A stretch of 63,830 bases of DNA from Treponema sp. (GCA_016296655.1 JAEDIW010000010.1:1-63830); one strand, 5' to 3'. Positions 48,587-58,774 are shown, counted from the first letter of the stretch. The notes: generated from the letters alone by a model not told the origin. Program-made: numbers and translations.

Positions 48587-49558
48587 TTGAAAAAATATTT
48601 TTTTAGATTGTTGTGTGCTGGTTTCTGGTTGTCTGGTCTGTTACCTGCTTTTGCAGGTGGTAAGATAAAGGTTGTTGCGACTGTTTTTCCTGAATATGAC
48701 TGGATTCGTAATATTGCAGGCGATAGGGTTGAGCTTGTTCTGCTTGCAGATAAGGGAACTGATATGCATAGCTGGCAGCCGTCAAGTATGGATATGGTCA
48801 AGGTTTCTACGGCTGATGTTTTTGTCTATATCGGCGGAGAGTCTGACAAGTGGGTTAAAGGTGCGCTTGCTACTGTAAAGAATAAAAATCGCATTAATGT
48901 TAGTTTAATGGAAGTTTTGAAAGATTGTGTTCTTGAAGAAGAGATTGTTGAGGGCATGGAAGCTGAGCATGAGCATGAAGAAGCTGACTATGAGCATGGA
49001 GAAGGCGAACATGAGGATGCTGAATTTGACGAGCATGTGTGGCTTTCTGTAAAAAATGCAAGAATAATCTGTAATTATCTTACAGATGTTTTGTGTAAGG
49101 CTGACATGAAAAATGCACAGGATTTCCGTGATAGAAACAGGGTTTACCAGCAGAAACTTGAAGGGTTGGATAATGCTTTTTCTGATGCTGTAAAAAAATC
49201 TTCCAGAAAGGAAATTCTTGTTGCAGACAGATTCCCGTTCAGGTATCTGGTTGAAGATTATGGGCTTGGCTATTATGCTGCATTTCCTGGCTGTTCTGCA
49301 GAAACTGAGGCAAGTTTTAAAACTGTGGGTTTTCTGGTTTCAAAATTGAATGAAAAGAAATTTGGTTATGTTCTTGTTCTTGAAAATTCTGATTGCAGGC
49401 TTGCACGAACTTTGATCCGCAATTCAAAGCAAAAGAGTCAGAAAATTCTTGAACTTAATTCCCTTCAGTCTGTTTCAAAAAAACAGCTTGAATCTGGCAT
49501 TTCTTATATTGATATTATGGAAAAAAATCTTGCAGCTTTGAAAACTGCATTGGAGTAG
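48587..49558 (+). CDS. znuA: Zinc-binding ABC transporter substrate-binding protein ZnuA
   Basis: Periplasmic metal-binding protein, 323 aa, of the cluster A-I type. A signal peptide ends PAFA near residue 23. Metal ligands fit the family: His in DMHSWQPSSMDM, then an acidic His-rich loop (residues about 125-150, with EHEHEEADYEHGEGEHED) that is a mark of zinc rather than manganese carriers, then His in DEHVWLSVKNA and Glu/Asp near VLVLENSDCR. The start is TTG 48587 with GGAG at 48577-48580. No permease or ATPase gene follows; a terminator closes the unit. It must therefore use a transporter encoded elsewhere. Confidence 0.9.
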   Translation: MKKYFFRLLCAGFWLSGLLPAFAGGKIKVVATVFPEYDWIRNIAGDRVELVLLADKGTDMHSWQPSSMDMVKVSTADVFVYIGGESDKWVKGALATVKNKNRINVSLMEVLKDCVLEEEIVEGMEAEHEHEEADYEHGEGEHEDAEFDEHVWLSVKNARIICNYLTDVLCKADMKNAQDFRDRNRVYQQKLEGLDNAFSDAVKKSSRKEILVADRFPFRYLVEDYGLGYYAAFPGCSAETEASFKTVGFLVSKLNEKKFGYVLVLENSDCRLARTLIRNSKQKSQKILELNSLQSVSKKQLESGISYIDIMEKNLAALKTALE

Positions 49559-49658
49559 CGCGGAGTTGCATTTGAGCAGGAAAGCTGTCTGTTCCATTCC
49601 ATGAAATTCATGAAAATTGGAACATGACAGTTGGTTGTGCAGTTGATTGTGAATGTGA

Positions 49659-49696
49659 AAACGGTTTTGCAGATTTTTTGCAGAACCGTTTTTTTT
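49659..49696 (+). terminator. Terminator after znuA
   Basis: AAACGGTTTTGCA (49659-49671) pairs with TGCAGAACCGTTT (49679-49691) around a 7-nt loop, with one G-U, followed by more T. It is a strong intrinsic terminator that isolates znuA from uvrA. Confidence 0.92.
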
Positions 49697-49704
49697 ATGC
49701 AATC

Positions 49705-49733
49705 TTGAGATTGTTTCCTTATTTTAATATATT
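49705..49733 (+). promoter_or_regulatory. uvrA promoter
   Basis: TTGAGA (49705-49710), a 17-nt spacer and TATATT (49728-49733). ATG 49740 is 6 nt beyond the -10 box. There is no Shine-Dalgarno sequence, so the message is probably leaderless. No LexA-type box was noticed. Confidence 0.65.
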
Positions 49734-49739
49734 TATGGA

Positions 49740-52679
49740 ATGAATGTTTTTCCGTTAGAGGGCAAAAAAATTATCATAAAGGGTGCCCGTGAACATAATC
49801 TAAAAAATATTGATTTGGAGATACCAAGAAACAAACTGGTAGTATTTTCCGGCCTGTCAGGTTCTGGAAAAAGTTCGCTTGCATTTGACACTTTGTTTGC
49901 AGAAGGACAGCGACGTTACATGGAAAGTCTGTCTTCTTATGCACGGCAATTTTTGGGCCGCATGGACAAACCTGACGTTGATTTGATAGAAGGTCTGTCG
50001 CCTGCAATTTCAATAGAACAGAAAAGTACGAATAACAATCCCCGTTCAACTGTTGGAACTGTTACAGAAATTTATGATTATTACCGTCTGCTTTTTGCAC
50101 GTATTGGTCTTGCGCATTGTCCAAAATGTGGCAGGGTAATTCAGGAACAGTCTGTCGATCAGATTATAAACTCTGTAATGAGCTGGGAAACTGGAACAAA
50201 AATTCAGATTCTGGCTCCTGTTGTCAGGGGTAAAAAAGGTGAACATCAGAAAATCCTCGATGATGCACGAACTTCGGGTTTTGTTCGTGCCAGGATTGAC
50301 GGTGTTCTTGCAGATTTGAGCGAAAGTGTGAAACTTGACAAACAGAAAAAGCATACGATTGAACTTGTTGTTGACAGAATTATTTTAAATGCCGATGTTC
50401 GAAAGCGTCTTGCCGATTCCATTGAAACAGCATTGCAGAGTGCAGGCGGAATAATTACAGTTATCCGCCGTGTAAATAAAACTGATTCAGCTTTTGCAGA
50501 GGTAATGAAAAATATTGCCGCTTCTGGCAGTGCTGTGGACTTGAGCAAGGATTTTATTGAACAGGAAGTTTTTTTCAGTCAGAAAAATGCCTGTCCTGAC
50601 TGCGGCATAAGTATTCCTGAGCTGCAGCCAAGACTTTTTTCTTTTAACAATCCTTTTGGAGCTTGCCCGGAATGCAGCGGTCTTGGCGAAAAAATGGAAT
50701 TTGACCTGCAGCTCATAATTCCTGACCAGTCTAAAAGTTATAATGAACATGGCCTTTTGCCGTATAATCCTACTTCTGCATGGAATAACTGCCGTTTTCA
50801 GGCAATTGCGGACTCTTACGGATTTTCTCTTGATACTCCGTTTAATCAGCTTTCAGAAGAACAGCAGAATGTAATAGTAAACGGCTCTGACAGAATTTTG
50901 CATTGGGTTTATTATAAGCAGAGCGGTTCTGGTCAGTCTGAATACAATCAGTGCTGGAATGGAATTATGGCCGATTTGAAAAGGCGCTATGTTGAAGCCT
51001 GGGGTGATTCCATAAAGGAAAGCCTTGAAAAATACATGGCTCACAGGGTCTGTACAAGCTGTTCCGGCAAGCGCCTGCGTCCTGAAGCTCTTGCAGTAAC
51101 TGTCGGCGGAAAAACAATCATGGAGCTGACAAAACTTTCTGTCCTGGAATCAATTGAATTTTTTGAAAAAATTGAATTTTCGGAAACTGAAAGGCAGATA
51201 GCAAGCCAGATTTTAAAGGAAATAACTTCCCGCCTGAATTTTCTGAAAAATGTGGGACTGGATTACCTTACCCTGGAGCGCCCTGCAGGAACTCTTTCAG
51301 GTGGGGAAGCGCAGCGAATCAGGCTTGCAACTCAGATAGGTTCGGCCCTTACTGGTGTAATGTACATTCTTGACGAACCTTCGATAGGTTTGCATCAGCG
51401 TGACAATCAGCGGTTGATAGATACACTGACTTATCTGCGAGATTTAGGAAATTCTGTCATTGTGGTTGAGCATGATGAACAGACCTTGCGGACTGCCGAC
51501 TGGGTTGTTGACATTGGCCCTGGAGCTGGAGTTCACGGGGGAACGGTTGTTGCTTCTGGAACTCCAGAGCAGGTGGCACAGGTTGAACAAAGCCTTACTG
51601 GCCAATATCTTGCAGGCACTCTTTCAATTGACATTCCATCTGAAAGGCGCAAAGGTAACGGCAGTTTTCTTGAATTGAAAGGCGTAAATGAGCATAACCT
51701 GAAAAATGTTGACTTAAAAATTCCTCTTGGAACTTTTACCTGCATTACAGGAGTTTCAGGCTCCGGCAAGTCAACTCTGCTTTCTGATGTTTTGTATCCT
51801 GCCGTAAGCAACAAAATAATGCGGACAAAATATAAAACTGGCAGCTTTGAACAGTTATGCGGAGTTGAAAACATTGATAAGGTCATAAATATTGACCAAA
51901 GCCCGATTGGCCGCACTCCGCGTTCAAATCCTGCAACTTATGTAGGCGTTTTTAACGGTATTCGAGATTTGTTTGCTTCTCTGCCAGAAGCAAAAGCCCG
52001 TGGATATGCTGCCGGCAGATTCAGTTTTAACGTAAAAGGCGGACGCTGCGAACATTGCCAGGGAAACGGTACTTTAACTATTGAAATGAACTTTTTGCCT
52101 GATGTTTACATAAACTGCGATGTCTGCGGTGGAAAACGCTTTAACCGTGAAACTCTGGAGGTTACCTACAAGGGAAAAAGCATTGCTGATGTGCTTGACA
52201 TGACCATTGAAGAAGCCTGTGATTTTTTTGCCTCGCATCCTGCGATTTCGCGGAAACTTGAAACGCTAAAAGATGTTGGGCTTGGCTATATTCAGTTGGG
52301 GCAGTCAGCATTGACGCTTTCAGGAGGCGAAGCACAGCGCGTAAAACTTGCCAATGAACTTGCAAGAGTTTCAACCGGCAAAACCTTGTATATTATGGAT
52401 GAGCCTACAACAGGCCTGCATTTTGCTGATGTCAAGCAACTTATGCTGGTAATCAAAAAACTTGCAGCACAGGGAAATACGATTGTGATGATTGAACATA
52501 ACCTTGATGTAATCTGCCAGGCTGACTACATTGTGGATTTAGGCCCAGAAGGCGGTTTCCGGGGCGGCCAGATTATTGCCCAAGGAACTCCTGAAGAAGT
52601 CTGCAACGTCAGCCAGTCTTTTACGGCGCATTACATAAAGGAAATGCTTGAGCAGAAAAAAAATCAGAGACATTCTTGA
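49740..52679 (+). CDS. uvrA: Excinuclease ABC subunit A
   Basis: Damage-sensing ATPase of nucleotide excision repair, 979 aa, slightly longer than usual. The first ATPase has GLSGSGKSSLAFDTLFAEGQ (about residue 40), the signature LSGGEAQRIRLA and LDEPSIGLHQRD. The second has GVSGSGKSTL, then LSGGEAQRVKLA and MDEPTTGLHFAD. Zinc modules are visible as CPKCG, CPDCG..CPEC and CEHC..CDVC. Starts at ATG 49740 or ATG 49735 both sit at the expected transcription start. The stop overlaps the next start (TTGA). I recall the uvrA-lptD order from T. pallidum (TP0514-TP0515). Confidence 0.97.
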   Translation: MNVFPLEGKKIIIKGAREHNLKNIDLEIPRNKLVVFSGLSGSGKSSLAFDTLFAEGQRRYMESLSSYARQFLGRMDKPDVDLIEGLSPAISIEQKSTNNNPRSTVGTVTEIYDYYRLLFARIGLAHCPKCGRVIQEQSVDQIINSVMSWETGTKIQILAPVVRGKKGEHQKILDDARTSGFVRARIDGVLADLSESVKLDKQKKHTIELVVDRIILNADVRKRLADSIETALQSAGGIITVIRRVNKTDSAFAEVMKNIAASGSAVDLSKDFIEQEVFFSQKNACPDCGISIPELQPRLFSFNNPFGACPECSGLGEKMEFDLQLIIPDQSKSYNEHGLLPYNPTSAWNNCRFQAIADSYGFSLDTPFNQLSEEQQNVIVNGSDRILHWVYYKQSGSGQSEYNQCWNGIMADLKRRYVEAWGDSIKESLEKYMAHRVCTSCSGKRLRPEALAVTVGGKTIMELTKLSVLESIEFFEKIEFSETERQIASQILKEITSRLNFLKNVGLDYLTLERPAGTLSGGEAQRIRLATQIGSALTGVMYILDEPSIGLHQRDNQRLIDTLTYLRDLGNSVIVVEHDEQTLRTADWVVDIGPGAGVHGGTVVASGTPEQVAQVEQSLTGQYLAGTLSIDIPSERRKGNGSFLELKGVNEHNLKNVDLKIPLGTFTCITGVSGSGKSTLLSDVLYPAVSNKIMRTKYKTGSFEQLCGVENIDKVINIDQSPIGRTPRSNPATYVGVFNGIRDLFASLPEAKARGYAAGRFSFNVKGGRCEHCQGNGTLTIEMNFLPDVYINCDVCGGKRFNRETLEVTYKGKSIADVLDMTIEEACDFFASHPAISRKLETLKDVGLGYIQLGQSALTLSGGEAQRVKLANELARVSTGKTLYIMDEPTTGLHFADVKQLMLVIKKLAAQGNTIVMIEHNLDVICQADYIVDLGPEGGFRGGQIIAQGTPEEVCNVSQSFTAHYIKEMLEQKKNQRHS

Positions 52680-55600
52680 ACGGACTTCTGAAAAATATGG
52701 AAAATCTTTTCTGCAGAAAAAAAATTTTGTTTCTCTTTGCGCTTTATGGATTTTTTTGTGGGAGAGGTTTGTTTTTTGCAGAAACAGACAAAGATGGTCG
52801 GTCCGCTGAAAAAACTGTTACAGTCGTAACGATTTTAAATGCAGAAAAGACAGGCAACAAAAAGAACGAACTTGATGGGACTGACATGATTGTCCTTTCC
52901 GGAAATGTGGAAATTTCTGTTCAGAAAGGCAATGTAAAAACAAAAATCAGTGCTGATACTGTCAATTATAACCGCGAAAAAGACATGCTTTATGCCGAAG
53001 GCTCTGTAAACTTTTCTCAGGAAAAAGGAAACAAAGAAAATGAAAAAGTTTCTGCTCAGACACTGCTTTTTAATACGGCAACGCTTGAAGGAATCTTTGA
53101 TGGCGGAAGAGTTGTACAGACGGCCTCTGATTCCATGAATTTGCCGTCAGGTTCAACTTTGATTGTTGCCTCTGAAATTTTTGGCAGGGATGAAACTGGA
53201 ACTGTTACATTTAAAAACGGTTCCCTGACTTTCTGCGATGAAAATCCTCCCCACTGGAAGATAAAAGCCTCAAGGATATGGCTTTTGCCAGGTGATGAAT
53301 TTGCTTTTTTCAATGCCTTTTTATATGTAGGAAAAGTTCCTGTTTTTTATCTTCCTGCATTCTGGTATCCAAAAGATGAGCTGATTTTTAATCCCGTTTT
53401 TGGATTCAGGCAAAGGGAAGGGTATTTTTTTCAAACAACAACCTATCTTTTTGGACGAAAACCTCTGTCAGCCTATGATGTAGGAGATCAGTACTTGTCA
53501 AATTCCGATTCAGAGTCGTCAGCAGATGAAAGCTATTACAGTTTTGTAAAGCCTTCTAAACTGAAGGTTCAGGAAAGGCAGGGTCTCATGCTTCACAATC
53601 TTAGTGAAGATTATACAGGGGATACTTCAAATTATGCAAAAATAATGGCCGACTGGTATGCATCGCTTGGATATATGGTCGGTTTTGACATTTCGATAAA
53701 TCCGTCTGACAGCAAATATTTTTCAAAGTTTCAATTCAATGCTGCTCTTGGTGTGAGCAATACGATTTTTGAAGATGGATCTGCTTATTCAATATATGGA
53801 CTTGAAAGCGGCGACATTTACAAAGATTCTTCAAGTTTTCTAGGCATGGAACTTCCTTACCGCTATCAGCTGAATTTAACGTTTGAACTGAAAAAACCTT
53901 TAAAATTGACATTGAATCTTCCACTATATTCAGATCCATATTTTAAGACTGATTTTGGAAAGCGTACGGAAACTATGGACTGGATTGACTATCTTATTTC
54001 CAACCCAAATACAGAAACTGAAACCGATAAAGATAATGACCGCGAGAAATCTGCAGTAACTTCTTTTTCCTGGAAACTTTCAGGCTCTTATGACATTCCT
54101 CTGCCAGAGTTTTCAAAGCCATATCTTGAAACTCTTTCAATTTCGAGCTTTTCGTCGGCTGTGCTTTTTTCAAGTTTGCAGAATACAAAAATTGCTTCTG
54201 AAGAAAATGACGATGGCTGGGCTACTTTTACGCCTGAAAGAAAATTTTTCTATCCGTCTCAGGTTGATCCGTTGAAAATTTCTGGAAAAATTTCAGGAAC
54301 TATACTTTCTTTTGGCAGCAGCACAAAAAAAACATCAACTCCAAAAGAAATTCAATTTTTATCTGCGCCAGAAGAAATTTCTGAAAAAACTGATGCTGAT
54401 TTGCAGCAAAAAAATATTGAAAATCTGGATGAAAAACAATCTGAGCAGCAGGAATTTGAAAATCAGCCTGATGGAAATCAGATTGTACAGAAGAATTCTG
54501 ATGCAGAAAATGTTGCAGACACCGTGATTCTTGACGAAAAAGCCCTGCCTGAACTTGCTTTTAATCCACCTTCCAACCGAAATGTCGGCGGTCTTGTATA
54601 TACTTTGACATATTTGATTCTGCCAGTATATAACAGCGAATTTGCCTATTCTTCTACAGGAATTTCAGCTCCAGAAGATTTTGACTGGAAACGTCTCAAG
54701 TCGACAATGGTTTATTTTAAAAGCCCTGTAACTCTTACAAGCAAAATCGGCTACAAGGACAGTTTTTTGTCTGTTACAGACACTTTTGACTTTGTTCCAA
54801 TCTACCAGAATCATCCTTATCTTTCAAAAAATATAGATTACGGCGGATATACAGACAGTGCAGCAGCTTCAATTAGGAAAACAGATTATGCAGCTCGCAA
54901 ACTTGACCTGACAAATTTAAATACCGTTTCTATAAAACCGTTTTATTATACTGAAAATTTTAATGAAACTGGAATTTCATGGAATACAACTGTAAAACTT
55001 ATAAAGACTGAATTTATCGGTGATGCCGACAATCCTGAATGGGAATATCTGACCACTGACTTTACTGACGAAGATTACGTTACCGTTCATACTTTGAATG
55101 CTGTTTTGGCTGCAACCCAGCACGGCGGTGATTTTGGCCAGAAATTTGTGCTTTCTTCCACATTGCCGCCGCAGGTTGACAAATATTATGGAACTTTGAC
55201 GCTAAAATTCCCATATACAAGCCTTGTAATGGAAAGCGGCATAAAAAAAACAAGTTCTACAGATGAAACTTGGGTGAAAGAACCTTTCAAGCAGTCGCTT
55301 ACTTTTAAAATTCTTGACGGAAAAGTTTCTTTTACTCAATCTTATACATATAATCGGGAAGAAGAGTATTCGGATTCATTCAAATATTCATGTACAGTTT
55401 ACGATTTTCAGCTGGCTTATACAGCAAAATATACAACAGGATACGATTTTGATTCTGATTCTGGATGGGTTGCCCGCAGCAACAAGGAATTCTTGCCCTA
55501 TTCTTTGAGTTTATCTTATTCAAGGTCAAAAAAGAATTTCCGTTACTGGAAGAACAGAATTTCATGGGCTCCGTCGCTGTCTTCAACACTTGTGTACGAT

Positions 55601-56047
55601 TTTTTAAGGCCAACCAACAGTTATTTCAAATTTATTCCCGCCCTTACCTTTGAAATAAATGAATTTCTTGACATAGAGTTCTCTGCAAGTTCCCGCAATG
55701 ATGTAATTTATCGTTATGCTCAAAATTATTTGGGGCCTGAAGCAAAAATTGCAGGCGAAACTAACTGGCTTCAGGATTTGATAGATTCTTTCCGATTTGA
55801 CGATGAAAACAAAAGAATTGCATCGGGATTCAAACTGGAAAGTTTTAATGTAAAAGTTACTCATGGATTGCATGATTGGGATTTATCTTCGCAATTTAAA
55901 ATAGAGCCGCGCCTGGTAACAGAATCGTCCGGCAAAAAATATTATGATTACAGCCCGTTTTTTACGGTTTCTGTAGTCTGGAGGCCTATGCCAGGCATGA
56001 AAACTAAAATTCAGGACAAATATGGAGACTGGGAATTGAACCCTTAG
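52676..56047 (+). CDS. lptD: LptD/OstA-like outer membrane protein
   Basis: Large outer-membrane protein, 1123 aa. A signal peptide (about residues 16-36, ending GLFFAE) is followed by an OstA/LptA-like domain (residues about 60-200: VLSGNVEISVQKGNVKTKISADTVNYNREKDMLYAEG region), then an LptD-type beta barrel with PVFYLPAFWYPKDE (about residue 222) and many aromatic, alternating strands to the end. Residues about 560-620 are a Gln/Glu/Asp-rich loop likely to be surface-exposed. Treponemes are not known to make classical LPS, so the cargo is unclear. The start is uncertain: TTG 52676 overlaps the uvrA stop, and ATG 52697 is an alternative. Confidence 0.85.
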   Translation: MNGLLKNMENLFCRKKILFLFALYGFFCGRGLFFAETDKDGRSAEKTVTVVTILNAEKTGNKKNELDGTDMIVLSGNVEISVQKGNVKTKISADTVNYNREKDMLYAEGSVNFSQEKGNKENEKVSAQTLLFNTATLEGIFDGGRVVQTASDSMNLPSGSTLIVASEIFGRDETGTVTFKNGSLTFCDENPPHWKIKASRIWLLPGDEFAFFNAFLYVGKVPVFYLPAFWYPKDELIFNPVFGFRQREGYFFQTTTYLFGRKPLSAYDVGDQYLSNSDSESSADESYYSFVKPSKLKVQERQGLMLHNLSEDYTGDTSNYAKIMADWYASLGYMVGFDISINPSDSKYFSKFQFNAALGVSNTIFEDGSAYSIYGLESGDIYKDSSSFLGMELPYRYQLNLTFELKKPLKLTLNLPLYSDPYFKTDFGKRTETMDWIDYLISNPNTETETDKDNDREKSAVTSFSWKLSGSYDIPLPEFSKPYLETLSISSFSSAVLFSSLQNTKIASEENDDGWATFTPERKFFYPSQVDPLKISGKISGTILSFGSSTKKTSTPKEIQFLSAPEEISEKTDADLQQKNIENLDEKQSEQQEFENQPDGNQIVQKNSDAENVADTVILDEKALPELAFNPPSNRNVGGLVYTLTYLILPVYNSEFAYSSTGISAPEDFDWKRLKSTMVYFKSPVTLTSKIGYKDSFLSVTDTFDFVPIYQNHPYLSKNIDYGGYTDSAAASIRKTDYAARKLDLTNLNTVSIKPFYYTENFNETGISWNTTVKLIKTEFIGDADNPEWEYLTTDFTDEDYVTVHTLNAVLAATQHGGDFGQKFVLSSTLPPQVDKYYGTLTLKFPYTSLVMESGIKKTSSTDETWVKEPFKQSLTFKILDGKVSFTQSYTYNREEEYSDSFKYSCTVYDFQLAYTAKYTTGYDFDSDSGWVARSNKEFLPYSLSLSYSRSKKNFRYWKNRISWAPSLSSTLVYDFLRPTNSYFKFIPALTFEINEFLDIEFSASSRNDVIYRYAQNYLGPEAKIAGETNWLQDLIDSFRFDDENKRIASGFKLESFNVKVTHGLHDWDLSSQFKIEPRLVTESSGKKYYDYSPFFTVSVVWRPMPGMKTKIQDKYGDWELNP

Positions 56048-56087
56048 GTGGTTTTTCCTTTGTAAAAAGGATAGCATTTTTTTTGCC

Positions 56088-56117
56088 TTGACCAAAACTA
56101 AAGGTACATATTACTAT
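56088..56117 (+). promoter_or_regulatory. phoH promoter
   Basis: TTGACC (56088-56093), an 18-nt spacer and TACTAT (56112-56117). The GTG start at 56125 lies 7 nt after the -10 box. A TATAAA at 56115-56120 would be an alternative -10 but with poor spacing. No ribosome-binding site is present. Confidence 0.5.
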
Positions 56118-56124
56118 AAAACAA

Positions 56125-57069
56125 GTGGATTCTACGTATACGATTGTTGTGCCTGACGGGGAGTTGGTTTCCCGTATATGTGGTGCTAATGACAGTAATT
56201 TAAAACTTATTGAAGAACATCTCGGTATACCTGTCTTTATCCGTGGAAACGAACTTTCTATTGAAAAAGATGATACAGTTCTTAGGCAGCAGTTTAAGTT
56301 TATAATTGACAGAATTGCCGATGAACTTTCTGACGGTTGCGATGCTAGTGCTGATATGGTTGCTTCAATTTTGCAGACTGAAACTCATACATCTTTTGAA
56401 GAAAGTTCCATAACTGTTCCTGGAGGAATTCGCAAAGTTTATCCAAAGTCACACAGACAGGCAGACTATGTTCGGGCATTGCGAAAATATGACATGGTTT
56501 TCTGCTCAGGCCCTGCCGGCAGTGGAAAAACTTTTCTTGCAGTTGCAGAGGCTTTAAGGCTTGTAATGTCGCATAAAAAATCAACTTTAATACTTACCAG
56601 ACCTGTTGTAGAGGCTGGCGAAAGTCTTGGTTATCTGCCAGGAGATTTGGAACAGAAGATAAATCCATACCTCAGACCTCTGTATGATTCAATTTCTTTT
56701 ATTTTGCCACGTGAAGTAATGAAGCGCCTTACAGAATCAGGTGTAATTGAAACTGCACCTTTGGCGTATATGCGTGGACGGACACTCAATGACAGCGTTA
56801 TAATTTTAGACGAAGCACAGAATACAACTTGTGAACAGATGAAGATGTTTTTGACCCGTATGGGCGAAAACTCAAAGGTTTTTATTACTGGGGATGCAAC
56901 CCAGATTGACCTGCCTAAGCGTACAAGGTCAGGACTTGTTCATGCAATGCAGATTCTTTCAGGAATTCCTGACATTGCCAGAATACAGATGACTTGTGAA
57001 GACGTTGTCCGCAATCCGCTGGTCAAAAAAATTGTACAGGCTTATGAAAACGATGAAAAAAATGAATGA
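56125..57069 (+). CDS. phoH: PhoH-family ATPase
   Basis: P-loop ATPase, 314 aa, of the PhoH/YbeZ type. A KH-like N-terminus (SRICGANDSNLKLIEEHLG) is followed by Walker A GPAGSGKTFLAVAEAL (about residue 133), RPVVEAGESLGYLPGDLEQK, GRTLNDSVIILDEAQNTT (Walker B) and FITGDATQIDLP. It is thought to act in RNA metabolism with YbeY, which is encoded two genes downstream. The start is GTG 56125, probably leaderless. The 3' end overlaps pgpH by 17 bp. The order phoH-pgpH-ybeY-corC is common in many bacteria. Confidence 0.94.
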   Translation: MDSTYTIVVPDGELVSRICGANDSNLKLIEEHLGIPVFIRGNELSIEKDDTVLRQQFKFIIDRIADELSDGCDASADMVASILQTETHTSFEESSITVPGGIRKVYPKSHRQADYVRALRKYDMVFCSGPAGSGKTFLAVAEALRLVMSHKKSTLILTRPVVEAGESLGYLPGDLEQKINPYLRPLYDSISFILPREVMKRLTESGVIETAPLAYMRGRTLNDSVIILDEAQNTTCEQMKMFLTRMGENSKVFITGDATQIDLPKRTRSGLVHAMQILSGIPDIARIQMTCEDVVRNPLVKKIVQAYENDEKNE

Positions 57070-58774
57070 TAAGCAGAATTCTCCGGAAAAATCTTCTTCG
57101 ATAAAGGAAGAAATTTTTACTTTTATCAGAAGAAATCTGTCGAATATTGCACTTTTTATCTGCTCGTTTCTTGCTGTAGGCGTAATTGTTTATTTCCGTA
57201 CGGCAACTGCAGAAACTGTTGCAAATTTTAAGCTGAATGATTTTGAAATAGGACAAATTTCTGACCGAACCATAATTGCCGATAAAAATCTGGCACCTGA
57301 TTTGGAAAATACGGTTTCTGTAGAGGCTGGTGAAAAAGTCATAAAAAAAGGTTTTCCTATTTCTGCAGAAGCTTATGCAAAGTTAAAGAAGATGGCGGAA
57401 TCTCCTGTATATATTGATTACAGGGCTTTTGCAAATTCCATTCTTTATGTAGTTTTGATTGCTGTTTTGTGGTGTTTCCTGTATTCCTGCGAAATAAGTG
57501 GCCGGCGTACTCAATTTAAAGAATCTTTAACGGAAGTAATTTTCTTTCTGATTGTTTTTTCCGTGATAGTTTTTGGAAAGCGGTCTCCTCTTTTTGCAGA
57601 TGATTATAGAATACTGATAATAATGCCACTGCCGTTTGTTATCTTTCTTGTAACGATTCTTTTTGGACAGTTATCTGCCTATTTTTTTGTCTGTATTTTG
57701 GCGCTGGGCGTTCTCCTTGCAACTAGTTTCAGCCTTATTCCTGCGCTTTTTACGATTTGTTCGTCCATGTCAGCTGCTATAATTGTCCGCAAGATTGTCC
57801 GCCGTGTTGACATTGTTCTGGCAGCAATAATGATTTCATTTTTTAATGTAGTATTTGTAATAATGTTAAAAGTGATTTTTAATGACACTTTTTCAGACTG
57901 TTTGCCGGTTTTTGCAGGCGTTGCCCTTAATGGTTTTATTTCAGGGATTTTGACACTCGGATTTTTGACTCCATTGGAAATAATTCTGAATACGGCAAGT
58001 GTTTTTCGCCTGATGGATTTAAGCGATGTAAACAATCAGCCGATCATGAGGCGTATGCTTCTTGTTGCCGGCGGAACATACAGTCATTCAATGATGGTAT
58101 CTTCCCTTGCAGAAAATGCTGCAAGAGAAATTGGTGCAAATGCCCTGCTTGCAAGAGTTGGTGCCTGTTACCATGACATCGGAAAACTTGATCAGAGTGA
58201 GTATTTTACAGAAAATCAGGGAAGTGGCGGCAACAAGCACAATGATATAAATCCTTCGCTTTCAGTTTCTGTAATACGAAGTCATGTTAAAAAAGGTATT
58301 GAAAAAGCCAGACAGTTGCATTTGCCAAAGTCCCTTATTGATATTATTGCTGAACACCATGGAAACAGTGTTATTGCATATTTTTACAATGAGGCAAAAA
58401 AACTTGATCCCAATGTTTCACCTGAAGATTATTCTTATTCTGGGGTTCCTCCTACAACAAAAGAATCTGCAATAGTAATGCTTGCCGACACTGTAGAAGC
58501 TGCATGCAGAACCCTGGATAACCCTTCTGCTTCCAGAATTGACAAATTTGTAGCGCAGTTAATTGCATCCAAGATTGAACATCATCAGCTGGATAACAGC
58601 CCGCTTACATTCAGCGATCTTGCAAAAATTCGGGAATCTTTTGTCCAGCTTTTGACAGCATACTATCACAGCAGGGTTGAATACCCGGATCAGAAAGATC
58701 CTGATGATGTTGACAGCACTTCGGATGCATCTTTAGGCGACAAAACCCTTGAAGAGGTAAAAAATAATGGCTAA
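57053..58774 (+). CDS. pgpH: 7TM-HD phosphodiesterase PgpH-like
   Basis: Membrane-bound HD-domain phosphodiesterase, about 573 aa. A first transmembrane helix (IALFICSFLAVGVIVYF) precedes a short outer segment of about 90 residues, then a block of membrane helices (residues about 120-330), then the cytoplasmic HD domain: THSMMVSSLAE, ACYHDIGKLDQSEYFTENQ and IIAEHHGNSVIAYF. Proteins of this kind degrade c-di-AMP. The outer segment is shorter than in Listeria PgpH. The start is ATG 57053 or 57062 and has only a weak ribosome-binding site, so coupling to phoH is likely. Confidence 0.9.
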   Translation: MKKMNDKQNSPEKSSSIKEEIFTFIRRNLSNIALFICSFLAVGVIVYFRTATAETVANFKLNDFEIGQISDRTIIADKNLAPDLENTVSVEAGEKVIKKGFPISAEAYAKLKKMAESPVYIDYRAFANSILYVVLIAVLWCFLYSCEISGRRTQFKESLTEVIFFLIVFSVIVFGKRSPLFADDYRILIIMPLPFVIFLVTILFGQLSAYFFVCILALGVLLATSFSLIPALFTICSSMSAAIIVRKIVRRVDIVLAAIMISFFNVVFVIMLKVIFNDTFSDCLPVFAGVALNGFISGILTLGFLTPLEIILNTASVFRLMDLSDVNNQPIMRRMLLVAGGTYSHSMMVSSLAENAAREIGANALLARVGACYHDIGKLDQSEYFTENQGSGGNKHNDINPSLSVSVIRSHVKKGIEKARQLHLPKSLIDIIAEHHGNSVIAYFYNEAKKLDPNVSPEDYSYSGVPPTTKESAIVMLADTVEAACRTLDNPSASRIDKFVAQLIASKIEHHQLDNSPLTFSDLAKIRESFVQLLTAYYHSRVEYPDQKDPDDVDSTSDASLGDKTLEEVKNNG

